Assembly (NCBI GenBank): GCA_021604765.1
Contig: BQJP01000004.1
Span: 1 to 64,000, forward strand
Source of the DNA: Thermodesulfobacteriota bacterium
GTDB taxonomy: Bacteria > Desulfobacterota_D > UBA1144 > Nemesobacterales > UBA2774
Direction of reading: 5' to 3'
DNA: 64,000 nucleotides
Shown: one piece after another, positions 32,480 to 42,310 of the stretch
Numbering within the stretch: the stretch's first letter is position 1
Layout: every line of letters starts with the position of its first letter
Notes under the pieces: generated by a model
The model's database searches: none
Told to the model about the DNA's origin: nothing
Seen by the model: the letters and a program-made list of their open reading frames with translations, nothing else
Made by a program: the position numbers and the translations under genes

Positions 32480-33523
32480 TTAATCTATCTTCCACCATCT
32501 GTCAGGAAATTTCTCTTCTAGAATTCTGTCCCCCTCCCCAATAGCCTCTTCTCCAATTGCCCTTAGATCTGCATCAATCATTATTTTTAGCAAATCACTG
32601 AAAGTTATTTTCGGTTCCCAACCTAGTTTTGCGGCTGCTTTTGTAGTATCTGCTTTCAAACTGTTTACCTCAGTTGGGCGGTAAACCTTAGAATCTGTTT
32701 CGACATAATCGTTCAAATCAAGATCGACATATTCAAATGCTTGTTCTAAAAACTCTTTAACAGTATGAGTTTCTCCAGTACCAATTACAAAATCTTCAGG
32801 TTCTTCATATTGAAGCATTTCCCACATTGCTTCTACATACTCTGGGGCGTATCCCCAATCTCTTTGAGGATCTAGGTTCCCTAGAAACAATTTATCCTGT
32901 TTGCCAGCTCGGATTTTAGCCACTGCTTGTGTAATTTTTCTAGTTACAAATACATCACCTCTTCTAGGTGATTCATGATTGAAAAGTATGCCGTTTGATG
33001 CAAACAAATTATATCCGTCTCTGTAGTTCACCACTGTCCAATAAGACATGAGTTTTGCGCATGCATATGGGCTTCTAGGCTGAAAATGTGAATTTTCATT
33101 TTGCGGAGGCGAACTAGAGCCGAACATTTCACTGGTTGAGGCCTGGTAGAATTTGCAATTCAGGCCGCTTCTTCTAATTGATTCTAAGAGTCGGAGTGTA
33201 CCAAGTCCTGTTATATCACTGCTATATTCCGGCATATCAAAACTAACTCTTACTTGGCTTTGAGCCGCTAAGTTATATATTTCATCTGGCTCTATATTGT
33301 AAATAAGGTTTGTAAGATGGCTAGAATCTGCTAAGTCGCCATAATGAAGATATAAATTAGGATTTGACGGGTGTGTATTAAAATTTATATGGTCGATAAG
33401 ACCTGTATTAGAAACACTTGTTCTTCTTTGAATTCCATGGACCTCGTAACCTTTAGAAACGAGAAGCTCAGCTAAATAAGAGCCGTCTTGACCTGTAATC
33501 CCCGTAATAAGAGCTTTTTTCAT
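32480..33523 (-). CDS. gmd: GDP-mannose 4,6-dehydratase
   Basis: First committed step to GDP-fucose. The 347-residue SDR has [15 protein letters not shown] (7-21), the TSE triad (130-132, in [10 protein letters not shown]) and Y153/K157 (SPYACAK), plus the tetramer/NADP-binding [17 protein letters not shown] segment typical of GMD. Length is normal. It is directly followed by fcl. GDP-mannose supply genes (manB/manC) are not in the window. Confidence 0.96.
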   Translation of the reverse strand: MKKALITGITGQDGSYLAELLVSKGYEVHGIQRRTSVSNTGLIDHINFNTHPSNPNLYLHYGDLADSSHLTNLIYNIEPDEIYNLAAQSQVRVSFDMPEYSSDITGLGTLRLLESIRRSGLNCKFYQASTSEMFGSSSPPQNENSHFQPRSPYACAKLMSYWTVVNYRDGYNLFASNGILFNHESPRRGDVFVTRKITQAVAKIRAGKQDKLFLGNLDPQRDWGYAPEYVEAMWEMLQYEEPEDFVIGTGETHTVKEFLEQAFEYVDLDLNDYVETDSKVYRPTEVNSLKADTTKAAAKLGWEPKITFSDLLKIMIDADLRAIGEEAIGEGDRILEEKFPDRWWKID

Positions 33524-33578
33524 AGTTATTATCCATCCCTATAGTTTAATTAATTTCCAATTTTAACTGAATAGTATC

Positions 33579-34325
33579 TTAATTTCTAAAGAATTGTCCA
33601 ACTTTTGAAAAGTTTTTATATAAAAGAGCCATGGAGGGGTTCGTTAAACCATTTGATTTCATTATGCTCCAGTCCTCTTTCATCTTAAGTGCTATATTTT
33701 TTATGCTTCTGTTAGAATGTCCACCAATACGCATATTTACTAAGACTTCAGGCAGATAAAAAGTAGTAATACCACCCTTTGCCATAAATCTTAATATCAA
33801 ATCATAATCGGCCGCAATTTTGAGATCTGTATTAAAGCGGCCTAGTCTATCATAAATTACCCTCTTCACAAAAAAAGTTGGATGGGGTGGCATCCATCCT
33901 TTCATAATTAATTCTTCATTATATTCTCCTGATTTCCAATAGCGTATTACCCTGGATTTATCTTGACTTACATAGACCAAATCACCATAACAACTCTGTG
34001 CTCCTGAACTTTCAAAAGCAGAATTTACTCTTTCTAAAACCATATCTGAAGCATACATATCATCAGAGTTTAGAATCCCTATAATATCTCCTGTAGCAAG
34101 GTCAATTCCCTTATTAATTGCGTCATAAATTCCTTTATCAGGCTCGCTGACAATTTTGAATATACGATCTTTATATTTATTAATAACATCCAGAGTCCCG
34201 TCAGTAGAAGCACCGTCTATAACAATATATTCAATATCATGATGAGTCTGATTGAGGACGCTCTCAATACATTCACCAACATACTTTTGATTATTATAAG
34301 CTACTGTAATAATGGATATTTTCAT
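33579..34325 (-). CDS. GT2 glycosyltransferase (WcaE-like)
   Basis: A 248-residue GT-A transferase. It has SIITVAYNN (4-12), the GASTDGT segment (38-44), the diagnostic EPDKGIYDAINKGI (61-74) shared with WcaE-like transferases of colanic acid type clusters, and NSDD as the metal site (86-89). The short length and lack of membrane segments indicate a cytoplasmic enzyme acting on the polyprenol-linked repeat unit. Next to gmd/fcl, so a fucosyl- or mannosyl-transferase is possible, but specificity is guesswork. Confidence 0.85.
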   Translation of the reverse strand: MKISIITVAYNNQKYVGECIESVLNQTHHDIEYIVIDGASTDGTLDVINKYKDRIFKIVSEPDKGIYDAINKGIDLATGDIIGILNSDDMYASDMVLERVNSAFESSGAQSCYGDLVYVSQDKSRVIRYWKSGEYNEELIMKGWMPPHPTFFVKRVIYDRLGRFNTDLKIAADYDLILRFMAKGGITTFYLPEVLVNMRIGGHSNRSIKNIALKMKEDWSIMKSNGLTNPSMALLYKNFSKVGQFFRN

Positions 34326-34339
34326 TTATCTGTTCTGCT

Positions 34340-35284
34340 TTAATTATTAGCTATCGTAAGCAAATTATTATTGATAATTAGTTCAAATATCGCATTGGCA
34401 ATAGTCTTGTTTCCTTTCTCATTAAAATGAATTCTATCCCTGAAATGAGTCTTTCTTAAATCAAGCTCTTGATTTAGCAAGTTTACATATGGAATGTGAT
34501 TTTCTTCTAAAATATCAATTATCTCTTTTCTTTCATCCTCGTAAACTTTGTTATCTAACTCATTTTTGTATGGTGTTAGAAGAACAATAAGCTTTTTATT
34601 ACGTTCATCTGCTAATTTGATAATCTGTAAAAGAAAATCAAGATTTTCTTTAAACTGACTATCAGGGTTTAATATTGCCTCGTATGAGGAATTGTTTTTG
34701 TTCTCTGGAGATAGAATATACTTATGAATTACATATCTGTTTAATAATTCATAGATTGCACTAGGAGGATTTTTATTAGGCAAATTAATTGTTCCAACCT
34801 TATTGTTAGTACTTTTGGGTTGAAAAAAATCATCAGTATTTATTTGAAGAATAACTATATCGGAATCAAAAAAACCGAATCTTTTTATATATTCATATTC
34901 ATTCTCAATTGCCCAAGATCCCGCTGAGGCGTTGAGAACCTCCCCTTTTACATTGTAAAAATTATCAATTTTCTCTTCTAGGAATTCAGTTATCGTCTCG
35001 CTTTGATCTGTTAAAACACCTCCGTTGGTAACAGAGTCTCCGAGCATTAAAATTCTATATTGTGGGTCTTTTTTGAGTTGATCAGAGCGTTGGTGATAAC
35101 TATTATAGATAATGCGATTACCGAATCTATTTAAATCTTGGTTTTCTTTAAAAAAATATCCAATCTGTTCATCTGCTATCATTAAAGGCGGCTGCCCCAA
35201 TCCGAGAAATACTCTCAAAGATAATTCAGCTAATATAAAAAAAACTAGAATTACTGTGAACAATAAGGCAAATATTTTTAACAT
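34340..35284 (-). CDS. membrane-anchored SGNH/GDSL-type hydrolase
   Basis: A 314-residue protein with one N-terminal membrane helix (about 4-24) and an SGNH hydrolase fold outside: block I ILMLGDSVTNGG (78-89) with nucleophile Ser 84, block III-like region around VILQINTDD, and the C-terminal DRIHFNEKGN with the catalytic Asp/His pair. Such enzymes remove or transfer acetyl groups on extracellular glycans. Its neighbour is a WcaF-type acetyltransferase, which fits O-acetylation chemistry, though the direction of the reaction here is unknown. Confidence 0.78.
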   Translation of the reverse strand: MLKIFALLFTVILVFFILAELSLRVFLGLGQPPLMIADEQIGYFFKENQDLNRFGNRIIYNSYHQRSDQLKKDPQYRILMLGDSVTNGGVLTDQSETITEFLEEKIDNFYNVKGEVLNASAGSWAIENEYEYIKRFGFFDSDIVILQINTDDFFQPKSTNNKVGTINLPNKNPPSAIYELLNRYVIHKYILSPENKNNSSYEAILNPDSQFKENLDFLLQIIKLADERNKKLIVLLTPYKNELDNKVYEDERKEIIDILEENHIPYVNLLNQELDLRKTHFRDRIHFNEKGNKTIANAIFELIINNNLLTIANN

Positions 35285-35329
35285 TTGGAGTTTCTTGTTA
35301 AATAACTATAACTATTACTAGTTCTAATA

Positions 35330-35878
35330 CTATTCTATAACCCTTTTCCCAACTAATTCTGACGGAACGCCGCTATATATTCCATAGGGTTCTGTATTCT
35401 TACTCACAATACTCCCGACGGATATAACCGAATGAGTTCCAAGTGTAATACCTGGGCAAATTACCGCTTTAGCCCCTATCCAAACTCCATCTTCGACCTC
35501 AATAGGCTGTGTCATTAGATCAAATGTTACTTTTTTATAATTATGGTTTCCAGTTAGAAGAAAAGCCCCTTGTGAGATGCAGACGTTATCTCCAATTTGT
35601 ATGTCTGTTAGATTGTCTATCCAGGTATTCTCACCTATCCACACGTTGTTACCGATTTTGAGAAACCAAGGATATTTTATATTCACACAGGGTTTAATGA
35701 TGATACCTCTTCCAACCTCAGCTCCAAATTTTCTTAGTAATAGTGCTTTGAATCGATTGGGAGTTGGTATTGAAGACTTAAAAAAAAGTATATTTATTAA
35801 ATACCAAATGGCCCTTTTTGCACTACTGCCAGGGTTATAGCAACTGTTAGAGTATTTACCTAAATCAACTTTATTCAT
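35330..35878 (-). CDS. WcaF-type hexapeptide-repeat O-acetyltransferase
   Basis: A 182-residue left-handed beta-helix acetyltransferase. Hexapeptide-type repeats run from about 70 to 170 (IGNNVWIGENTWIDN, IGDNVCISQGAF, VEDGVWIGAKAVICPG), with the catalytic His in LTGNHNYKK. The N-terminal segment (ALLLRKFGAEVGRGIIIKP) resembles colanic acid acetyltransferases WcaF/WcaB. It transfers acetyl from acetyl-CoA to a sugar hydroxyl in the cytoplasm. Adjacent to an SGNH hydrolase gene. Confidence 0.86.
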   Translation of the reverse strand: MNKVDLGKYSNSCYNPGSSAKRAIWYLINILFFKSSIPTPNRFKALLLRKFGAEVGRGIIIKPCVNIKYPWFLKIGNNVWIGENTWIDNLTDIQIGDNVCISQGAFLLTGNHNYKKVTFDLMTQPIEVEDGVWIGAKAVICPGITLGTHSVISVGSIVSKNTEPYGIYSGVPSELVGKRVIE

Positions 35879-35927
35879 TTATACATAACTAGTAGACACT
35901 TGGAAATGAAGTATGTCCTTAGGTCTA

Positions 35928-36890
35928 TTAATTCTCCTTTCCCTTTTTTTGTAAATCAATTCCGTAAAGTTCACGAATCGAATCAAGAATTCCAATCCCC
36001 TCAGAATTGGATTTCTTTTTGATTTCATATATTTTAACGTCAACCAAAAATCTATACCAAAATCCTTGAAGAATGTGCCATATTAATCCTTCTTTACCAT
36101 CGAGAAATCCTAGTTTAAAGATATATCTATAAATAAAGTAGAAAAAAGGCCTTACAAATAGAGGCATCTTTACATAAAAATTTTCCTTTATCCACCGTTT
36201 CCTCTTTTCCTGGCTACCGGAGAGTTCAGCATCTACTGAATCGTATTCCAAAAACTTATAGCTAAGATTTAAAATATCTATTGCCTCACGAGTAGCATAG
36301 TCATTGTGTTTGCCGGTCCACCAATGAAGGTTCTTTTTGTTATCGTCGATTATATCGTTTTTTAGGAATATCAAGTTTCCTTCTGAAACCTTCATATGCT
36401 CGTCCATCCACCTCTTCTCACAATGCGCCATTCCGTTTCGCCATATCCTTAGGAGCCAAATCGGATAATATCCCCCGTATTTGATCCACTTTCCCAGAAA
36501 ATAGACTTTTCTCGGCACGTAAAGACCGGTAGTGTCATTATCTAACTTATCTAGTCTCTCACTAAGTTCGTCTCTTAGCTCCTGAGTCACAGTCTCATCC
36601 GAATCAAGCCTCATAACCCACTGTGTGTTTATGGGTAAGTTTTGTAGCCCCCAATTTAATTGGCTTTCATAATTTTTCCATGTGTTCTGGTAAACATCTT
36701 TGGTATACCTTGCTACAATCTCAAGGGTGTTATCAGTGGAAAAAGAATCTACAATAAATATCCTCTCAGCCCAGCCGTGTACGCTTTTCAAACACGCCTC
36801 AATATTCTTTTCCTCATTAAAAGTGAGTATTACAACTGAGAGAGGAATTTTATGGTCTTTATTTTTATGTTCGTTTTTATTTTTCATCAA
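35928..36890 (-). CDS. GT2 glycosyltransferase (WaaE/KdtX-like)
   Basis: A 320-residue transferase opening with LSVVILTFNEEKNIEACLKS (17-36), then IFIVDSFSTDNT (44-55) and the DxD-like RLDSDE (94-99). This set is typical of the WaaE/KdtX group and of GT2 enzymes in exopolysaccharide loci. The C-terminal 100 residues contain an aromatic, basic amphipathic stretch (KMPLFVRPFFYFIYRYIFKL) that suggests peripheral membrane attachment. Specificity unknown. Confidence 0.84.
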   Translation of the reverse strand: MMKNKNEHKNKDHKIPLSVVILTFNEEKNIEACLKSVHGWAERIFIVDSFSTDNTLEIVARYTKDVYQNTWKNYESQLNWGLQNLPINTQWVMRLDSDETVTQELRDELSERLDKLDNDTTGLYVPRKVYFLGKWIKYGGYYPIWLLRIWRNGMAHCEKRWMDEHMKVSEGNLIFLKNDIIDDNKKNLHWWTGKHNDYATREAIDILNLSYKFLEYDSVDAELSGSQEKRKRWIKENFYVKMPLFVRPFFYFIYRYIFKLGFLDGKEGLIWHILQGFWYRFLVDVKIYEIKKKSNSEGIGILDSIRELYGIDLQKKGKEN

Positions 36891-36964
36891 AAGTCTGTTG
36901 GATTATATATTTTTTTCTCTAATTACATTGAATTTTACAAATGATTGAGAGAAGACAGCAAGAA

Positions 36965-38224
36965 TCATTGCCGGTGGTTTTTTATCAATAGATCAAAAGA
37001 CTGAATCATTCTATCAGCAACATCGGAGATATTGTAATACTCATTTACTAGTTTTTTCCCGTTTTGAGAAATCTCTTCTCTTAGTGAATCATGGTCTAAT
37101 AAAGAAGACAAGCTAGCCAATAGATTGTCGACCCCATTTTCAATTACAATCCCAGCATGGTTTTTTTGAACTTCCTTATAGATTCCGACATTATTGGTTA
37201 TTATCACAGGTGTACCACAGGCCATGGACTCAATAACAGACATACCAAAGTTTTCTGAATAAGATGAAAGCACAAATACTTCACTTCCAGTAAAGGCCTC
37301 TAGTTTTGACCTATCTGTAAGCATTCCTGTAAAAGTTATATCAGCTTGCTTTATCTCCTCTGAACTGAGATTCTCAAGACCCGTATTATCTAACCCCACA
37401 TCAATGTATTTAAGCCCGCACTGAGTTATCATTTGTTTTACTTCAGCAGCATAGCTTGCCTCATCATTTCCTACTAGGAGCAAGTGTACGTCATCTATCT
37501 TTTCCTTTAATTCCTTAAATGCACTGATGAGTATGTCGAGTCCTTTTTTCCAGTTTAGCCTACCTAAAAAGAGAATAACCCTTTTACCTTCAAGGTGAGG
37601 AAAGTGCTTTTTGATATTATCTGCCGGCGGGAGATCTGCATATTCAGACAAAAACAATCCGTTTGGAACAATAAATGATTCGTTTTGAAGACTTAAAGCG
37701 CTATGGCATTTTGATGCTTCGTCATCAGTAGTGTAATGAATTGCTGATGCAGCTTTTAAATCCCTTTTCGCAACTAGAGTTAAGTAGGGAAGTTTTTTCC
37801 ATGATTTGTGAAGCATTGTCTCTGAATATAAGGAGCCCACAGGAGAGATTACATAAGGCACGTTGAATTTTCTCGAGTAGTAAGAGGCTGCTGCCACAGG
37901 ATAGTTCCATACAGATACGATATAAATAAGATCAAAAGATTTGATATCTTTCTTTAAAGCTTTTGTTAGTGGCAACGAAAATTGCCAACCGGTTTTTCCC
38001 AAGCCCTCAAATAAACTGCTAAACTTAAAATAAGTAACTTTTACTCCATCAACATCAGTTTCACTATTTGGTGTTACTTGTCCATTAAGACCAACATTAG
38101 TAGTATATACATGGATATCGACACCTTTCTCGGCGAGGGTTTTATTTAGATCATGTATGCAATAGATGGGCCCACCAAACTCAAACGCAGGCCAATAACT
38201 GGGTATTACAGTTAATACTCTCAT
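36965..38224 (-). CDS. GT4 glycosyltransferase
   Basis: A 419-residue GT-B enzyme. The N-terminal half has the glycine motif WPAFEFGGPIYCIHDL (12-27), the C-terminal half has ILFLGRLNWKKGLDILISA (about 216-234) and the E-x7-E element in SYSENFGMSVIESMACG. Retaining transferase of the group 1 family, cytoplasmic. Its ATG overlaps the stop of the upstream polymerase gene by four bases, which indicates coupling of the two. Confidence 0.88.
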   Translation of the reverse strand: MRVLTVIPSYWPAFEFGGPIYCIHDLNKTLAEKGVDIHVYTTNVGLNGQVTPNSETDVDGVKVTYFKFSSLFEGLGKTGWQFSLPLTKALKKDIKSFDLIYIVSVWNYPVAAASYYSRKFNVPYVISPVGSLYSETMLHKSWKKLPYLTLVAKRDLKAASAIHYTTDDEASKCHSALSLQNESFIVPNGLFLSEYADLPPADNIKKHFPHLEGKRVILFLGRLNWKKGLDILISAFKELKEKIDDVHLLLVGNDEASYAAEVKQMITQCGLKYIDVGLDNTGLENLSSEEIKQADITFTGMLTDRSKLEAFTGSEVFVLSSYSENFGMSVIESMACGTPVIITNNVGIYKEVQKNHAGIVIENGVDNLLASLSSLLDHDSLREEISQNGKKLVNEYYNISDVADRMIQSFDLLIKNHRQ

Positions 38225-39717
38225 TTTGATGTAGATCTTTTCCTATAATGTTTTAAATAGTATTTTAAGCCAAAATATGAGACAACAAGAACCAATAATA
38301 GTTGAAAATAAATTTGTATAGGAGAGATAAGAGGCATAAATACAAATACATAAGCACCAAATATTGCTGCAATTGCGACAAGAAACAGAACTGGCCTAAA
38401 TAAAGTAGTCGGAATTTTAGAAACTGCATAAGTTAAAATTAATAACATCATAGAGGCAGATACAATTGTTGCGATTACAATTTCCGGATTCGTAAATGCT
38501 GTTGCTGGTAAAAACCATATTACAAATTCTCGCCAATTACCCATTCTCAGGTGATATGCACTGATAAAATCAACAATAGAAAGAAAAAGACCCAGAATGA
38601 AAAAACCTACTATAACACCCCAAGTTGCAAAATTACCATAAAGCTCAAGCACATATCCCAGACCTACAACAGTATCGTCAGGTATAAAAGTCCCTGTAAA
38701 TTCAAATACGTAATCATCATTACCGGCATTTATTGTCTTTTCTGGCCAGACTATTCTTGGGACGAGGGCAAGAAATGAATCCATAAGTGTTTTCCCCATT
38801 ACGAAATTATTCCTAAAGCTCATGTAATCGACGCCTTCTCCAACCAAAGTGTTTTGATTTAGACGTATAGCTATGATATCAAGGTGTTTAGAATCAAACG
38901 GATTAAATAGTTCAGGATCTATAAACGATTGTTGGACATGTTCAACTACTCTACTTGTCTCTGATCCACTTTTGATTAACTCTCTTAACTCACCGCGATC
39001 TCTCATATAAGTTTGGAATAGTGAAAGTCCCAAGTAAGCAATAATAATGCCAAAAAAAACTAATTTACGTTTTGGATTAATATATTTGATCACAAAGAAA
39101 ACAACTATCAACAACCAGATTAAACCAAACCCTATGTGTCCCGAAAAGACGATAGTAACAAGGGGGAAGGTCATTGCAATCCCAATCCAAAATAAAAGCT
39201 CATAAATGTTTTTCTTTATTATGGATCTTAGACACATAAAACACGCACCTATTACAGCTAAAAAGATGCCTGTATTAAAAAACCCTCCTATAGTAGGTAT
39301 TAACACTAACCTTGATATAACAATAAGTGTGCAGCCAATTCCAATGGCAAAATACATCAATCCTACATCAGTTAATTTCTTTATATCTATGTTCGGCTCT
39401 GTCCCATAGCCCTTTAGTTTGTGAAGTGGTAGTAGCCGAATAACATGAGGAGAGACAATTAGGCATGCAAATACAAAAGATAAAAGTCCAATCACAGTTA
39501 GACGAAAGCCTTTGAGTGTTAAATCTACATTCCCCTCAACATACCAGGGGAATGTATGTACAAATGCACCAGAATAGTGAATTAGATAGATATTGGCTAA
39601 CAACAAAAGCACTAAACCGGAATTCATATCCCTGTGGTTCAGCTTTTTATATATCATTAGGGCTGCCAATAATGTGGCTAAGAATACCCACAGAATTAGT
39701 TCAAATTGAGGATTCAT
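38221..39717 (-). CDS. Wzy-like O-antigen/exopolysaccharide polymerase
   Basis: A 498-residue protein with about 12 hydrophobic helices and one large periplasmic loop (about 245-345) containing DYMSFRNNFVMGKTLMDSFL and VPRIVWPEKT, features seen in Wzy/O-antigen polymerase-like proteins. Such proteins join polyprenol-linked repeat units in the periplasm. Primary sequences in this family are very diverse, so the call is by topology and context. It is the first of two such proteins in the window; the other is at 61370-62866. Confidence 0.72.
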   Translation of the reverse strand: MNPQFELILWVFLATLLAALMIYKKLNHRDMNSGLVLLLLANIYLIHYSGAFVHTFPWYVEGNVDLTLKGFRLTVIGLLSFVFACLIVSPHVIRLLPLHKLKGYGTEPNIDIKKLTDVGLMYFAIGIGCTLIVISRLVLIPTIGGFFNTGIFLAVIGACFMCLRSIIKKNIYELLFWIGIAMTFPLVTIVFSGHIGFGLIWLLIVVFFVIKYINPKRKLVFFGIIIAYLGLSLFQTYMRDRGELRELIKSGSETSRVVEHVQQSFIDPELFNPFDSKHLDIIAIRLNQNTLVGEGVDYMSFRNNFVMGKTLMDSFLALVPRIVWPEKTINAGNDDYVFEFTGTFIPDDTVVGLGYVLELYGNFATWGVIVGFFILGLFLSIVDFISAYHLRMGNWREFVIWFLPATAFTNPEIVIATIVSASMMLLILTYAVSKIPTTLFRPVLFLVAIAAIFGAYVFVFMPLISPIQIYFQLLLVLVVSYFGLKYYLKHYRKRSTSK

Positions 39718-39750
39718 TTATCTTGCTCAAAAAAAATATTATTAAACATA

Positions 39751-40959
39751 CTATAATACATTTTTTATATTACTTATACTTTTAATAGCTTCTAAAACCC
39801 CATCTGCCGTATTTTGGATTGAATATTTCTGGATAAAATTAAATGCGTTTTTTCCCATCCTACTTAGATTCTCAGTGTTTGATGCTAAACTGATCATTAC
39901 GTCAGATAGTTCGTCTATATTCCCACACTGAAATATGTGGCCGGTCTCTTCAGGATGTACCAAGTCAGGTGCACAGCCTACTGTGTTTGATACTAATGCG
40001 GGTAGGCTGCTTGCCATTGCCTCATTTATTGTTAATCCCCATGATTCCGAGAAAGAAGTATTAACTAGGCAATCTGAAACAGTATATGCCATAGGGAGTT
40101 CTCCCTGATTTAAAAATCCAGTAAATTTGATTTGTATTTCTTCTCTTTCAGATTTATTTTGAATATCACTTTTAATTGGTCCATCTCCTACAATCAGACC
40201 CCAGATTTTGGGATTAGCCTTTGAGGCTTTTTGTATTGCTGAGATAAAGTCATCAGGACGCTTGCGTGGTATCAATCTTCCCACCAGAACAAATACGACT
40301 GCATCTTCAGGTATGTTCCATTTTTTTCTTAGTTCTCCACGATTAGGAAGTAATGAATCATGCCCATTTGAAAAGAATTCATTATCTACACAATGTGGTG
40401 TAAAAAACATTTTTTCTTCCTTACCGCCATAATGCAAATAGTATTCTTTGGCATATTTTCCAACAACTAGATAAGCACTAAATTTGGGAATAAACCAATT
40501 ATAAATCGGATACTTAACAAGGCGCTTTATAGTACCTCCACCATGTGAAACAAGATTGGAATCCCCTCTTACTAGTAAAGGGGTTTTTGTCTTCCAGCAT
40601 GCAAAAATTGCTTGCCACAGACCCTTTTTATGCCACCCCTCAACAATGAAAGCATCAAAATTACCATTTTTGATTATATCTTTAATCTCAGGTGTATCAC
40701 ACCCAAAAAAATTAAATACATTGGGATTTGCTGACATATTTTTAAGAAATATATACCTATACCCTTCTAGCATTGGGATATCCCAGTCAAAAGATATACC
40801 GTACCCCGCTTTACCATGATCCTCGGAAGTCTGGCTATGACTGAAATAGACAGTTAGGTCAACCTCCGGATTCTTAGCCAATTGTCTATACCATGGCACG
40901 TAATACTGAATAGGATGAGTAGAAAGAATTCCAACTTTGTATCTTTTTCTTGAAGACAT
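39751..40959 (-). CDS. GT4 glycosyltransferase
   Basis: A 402-residue GT-B enzyme: YKVGILSTHPIQYYVPWY at the N-terminus, a central LLVRGDSNLVSHGG segment, and the nucleotide-binding half with VFVLVGRLIPRKRPDDFISA and NTSFSESWGLTINEAMASS, where the two Glu of E-x7-E lie. Group 1 retaining transferase. It precedes the polymerase gene by 33 bases. Confidence 0.88.
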   Translation of the reverse strand: MSSRKRYKVGILSTHPIQYYVPWYRQLAKNPEVDLTVYFSHSQTSEDHGKAGYGISFDWDIPMLEGYRYIFLKNMSANPNVFNFFGCDTPEIKDIIKNGNFDAFIVEGWHKKGLWQAIFACWKTKTPLLVRGDSNLVSHGGGTIKRLVKYPIYNWFIPKFSAYLVVGKYAKEYYLHYGGKEEKMFFTPHCVDNEFFSNGHDSLLPNRGELRKKWNIPEDAVVFVLVGRLIPRKRPDDFISAIQKASKANPKIWGLIVGDGPIKSDIQNKSEREEIQIKFTGFLNQGELPMAYTVSDCLVNTSFSESWGLTINEAMASSLPALVSNTVGCAPDLVHPEETGHIFQCGNIDELSDVMISLASNTENLSRMGKNAFNFIQKYSIQNTADGVLEAIKSISNIKNVL

Positions 40960-40982
40960 AATCTTAAATTAGGTAAAGTCTG

Positions 40983-42278
40983 CTAATTTTTATATACATC
41001 ATCTAAAAATTCTGCTAGTTTTTGTGACATTGCTTTTGCTGTAAATAATTCAAACTTTTCCCAATTAGTTGAGGGACTATAATCTCTAGAGAGTGATGCA
41101 ACTTCAGTTAATTTGTTCTTGATTTCCTTGGTGTTTAAATTTGGAAAATCCTGTGAGTTAAACGTTATTGCTTTTCCAGAGCTTGTATTATTTAATATAT
41201 CGACAACACTGCTATCTTCGTGAAATATTGCTAATATATGCTTTTTGGCAAGGATATAAGGGAATATTTTAGAAGCCGTATAGTGAGGTTCTTCCGAGCC
41301 TAGAGCTAAAAGAGTATGTGAATCGTGCATTAATTGAATAGCATCTAAATATGATACTCGTTCTGGCTGTTCATAAACATACTCAGAAATGCCGTATTCT
41401 TCAGCAATAGGAGTAATCTGATAGTTTAGTTGAGTGCCAGTATAATAAGATGTCCCTATAAACTTAAATCGGATTTGAGAAAACAAATTATGATTCTCAT
41501 CTAATCCCAACTTAAAAGCTTTAAATAATGCTCTTACTGTATGTTCCATCGAAGCAGCATAAACACCTATATAACAAACATTGAAATATTCTTCATTTTT
41601 ATTGTAAAAACTATTTTTTCTCGGATTTCTTTTTAGATATTCAAAGTCCTGAGGTTCAATTCCTAGAGGTATTTCTGCTGTTTTAAGATTTGATGACCAA
41701 TTATATCGATTTAAAACATCGTCAGTTGTGCCCTGTGATACACCGATAATTCCAGATGCTTCTCTGAGTGCCGAAGGTTCTAATAGTTTAGATAGTCCAT
41801 AGGCTAAATATGCTTTAGAACTTCTTTTACTAATCGGAAGTTTCATGAAATAATCAGACACCCAGGGGTCTTGATAATCAATCACATATGGAATTCCAAA
41901 CTTCTTTTTAGCTAACCTGCCCAATATCATTGGTAAATGCGGTGGAACTGAAATAATAATTAGATCCACTAAACCTTTCGAACAATGCTCAGAAATAATA
42001 TTCCAATAATGCCACAGGCTCCTCATTCCGATATCGTTTAGACCAAAGTATTTTGTATAATTTAGAGGTATGGCTTTAGATCTTATAATATTTAATTTCT
42101 CAGGTAGTAAGTTGCTGTTTTCTTTATCTACAGGGTAAAGAGAATAATCCGTATTTGTGGTTAAAATAGTGGGCTCCCATCCGAAATCTACCAAATGACT
42201 AACTAAAAATCTTAGTCTTAAGGCATTTGGAAGGCTACTCGGAGAAAAATCACACCCTATAACAAGAACTTTTTTCAT
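40983..42278 (-). CDS. GT-B family glycosyltransferase
   Basis: A 431-residue protein beginning KVLVIGCDFSPSSLPNALRL (3-22) and containing PYVIDYQDPWVSDYF (about 144-158) and ASGIIGVSQGTTDDVLNRY, the acceptor-side pattern of GT4 enzymes that start with a DFSP motif. In the second half YIGVYAASMEHTVRALFKA and LLALGSEEPHYTASKIFPY hold the donor-binding region; the canonical E-x7-E is degenerate, with an E-E-P variant. Cytoplasmic transferase of unknown specificity. Confidence 0.78.
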   Translation of the reverse strand: MKKVLVIGCDFSPSSLPNALRLRFLVSHLVDFGWEPTILTTNTDYSLYPVDKENSNLLPEKLNIIRSKAIPLNYTKYFGLNDIGMRSLWHYWNIISEHCSKGLVDLIIISVPPHLPMILGRLAKKKFGIPYVIDYQDPWVSDYFMKLPISKRSSKAYLAYGLSKLLEPSALREASGIIGVSQGTTDDVLNRYNWSSNLKTAEIPLGIEPQDFEYLKRNPRKNSFYNKNEEYFNVCYIGVYAASMEHTVRALFKAFKLGLDENHNLFSQIRFKFIGTSYYTGTQLNYQITPIAEEYGISEYVYEQPERVSYLDAIQLMHDSHTLLALGSEEPHYTASKIFPYILAKKHILAIFHEDSSVVDILNNTSSGKAITFNSQDFPNLNTKEIKNKLTEVASLSRDYSPSTNWEKFELFTAKAMSQKLAEFLDDVYKN

Positions 42279-42310
42279 TTAATGCCTGCAAATATAGAAA
42301 AGGTTATCAA

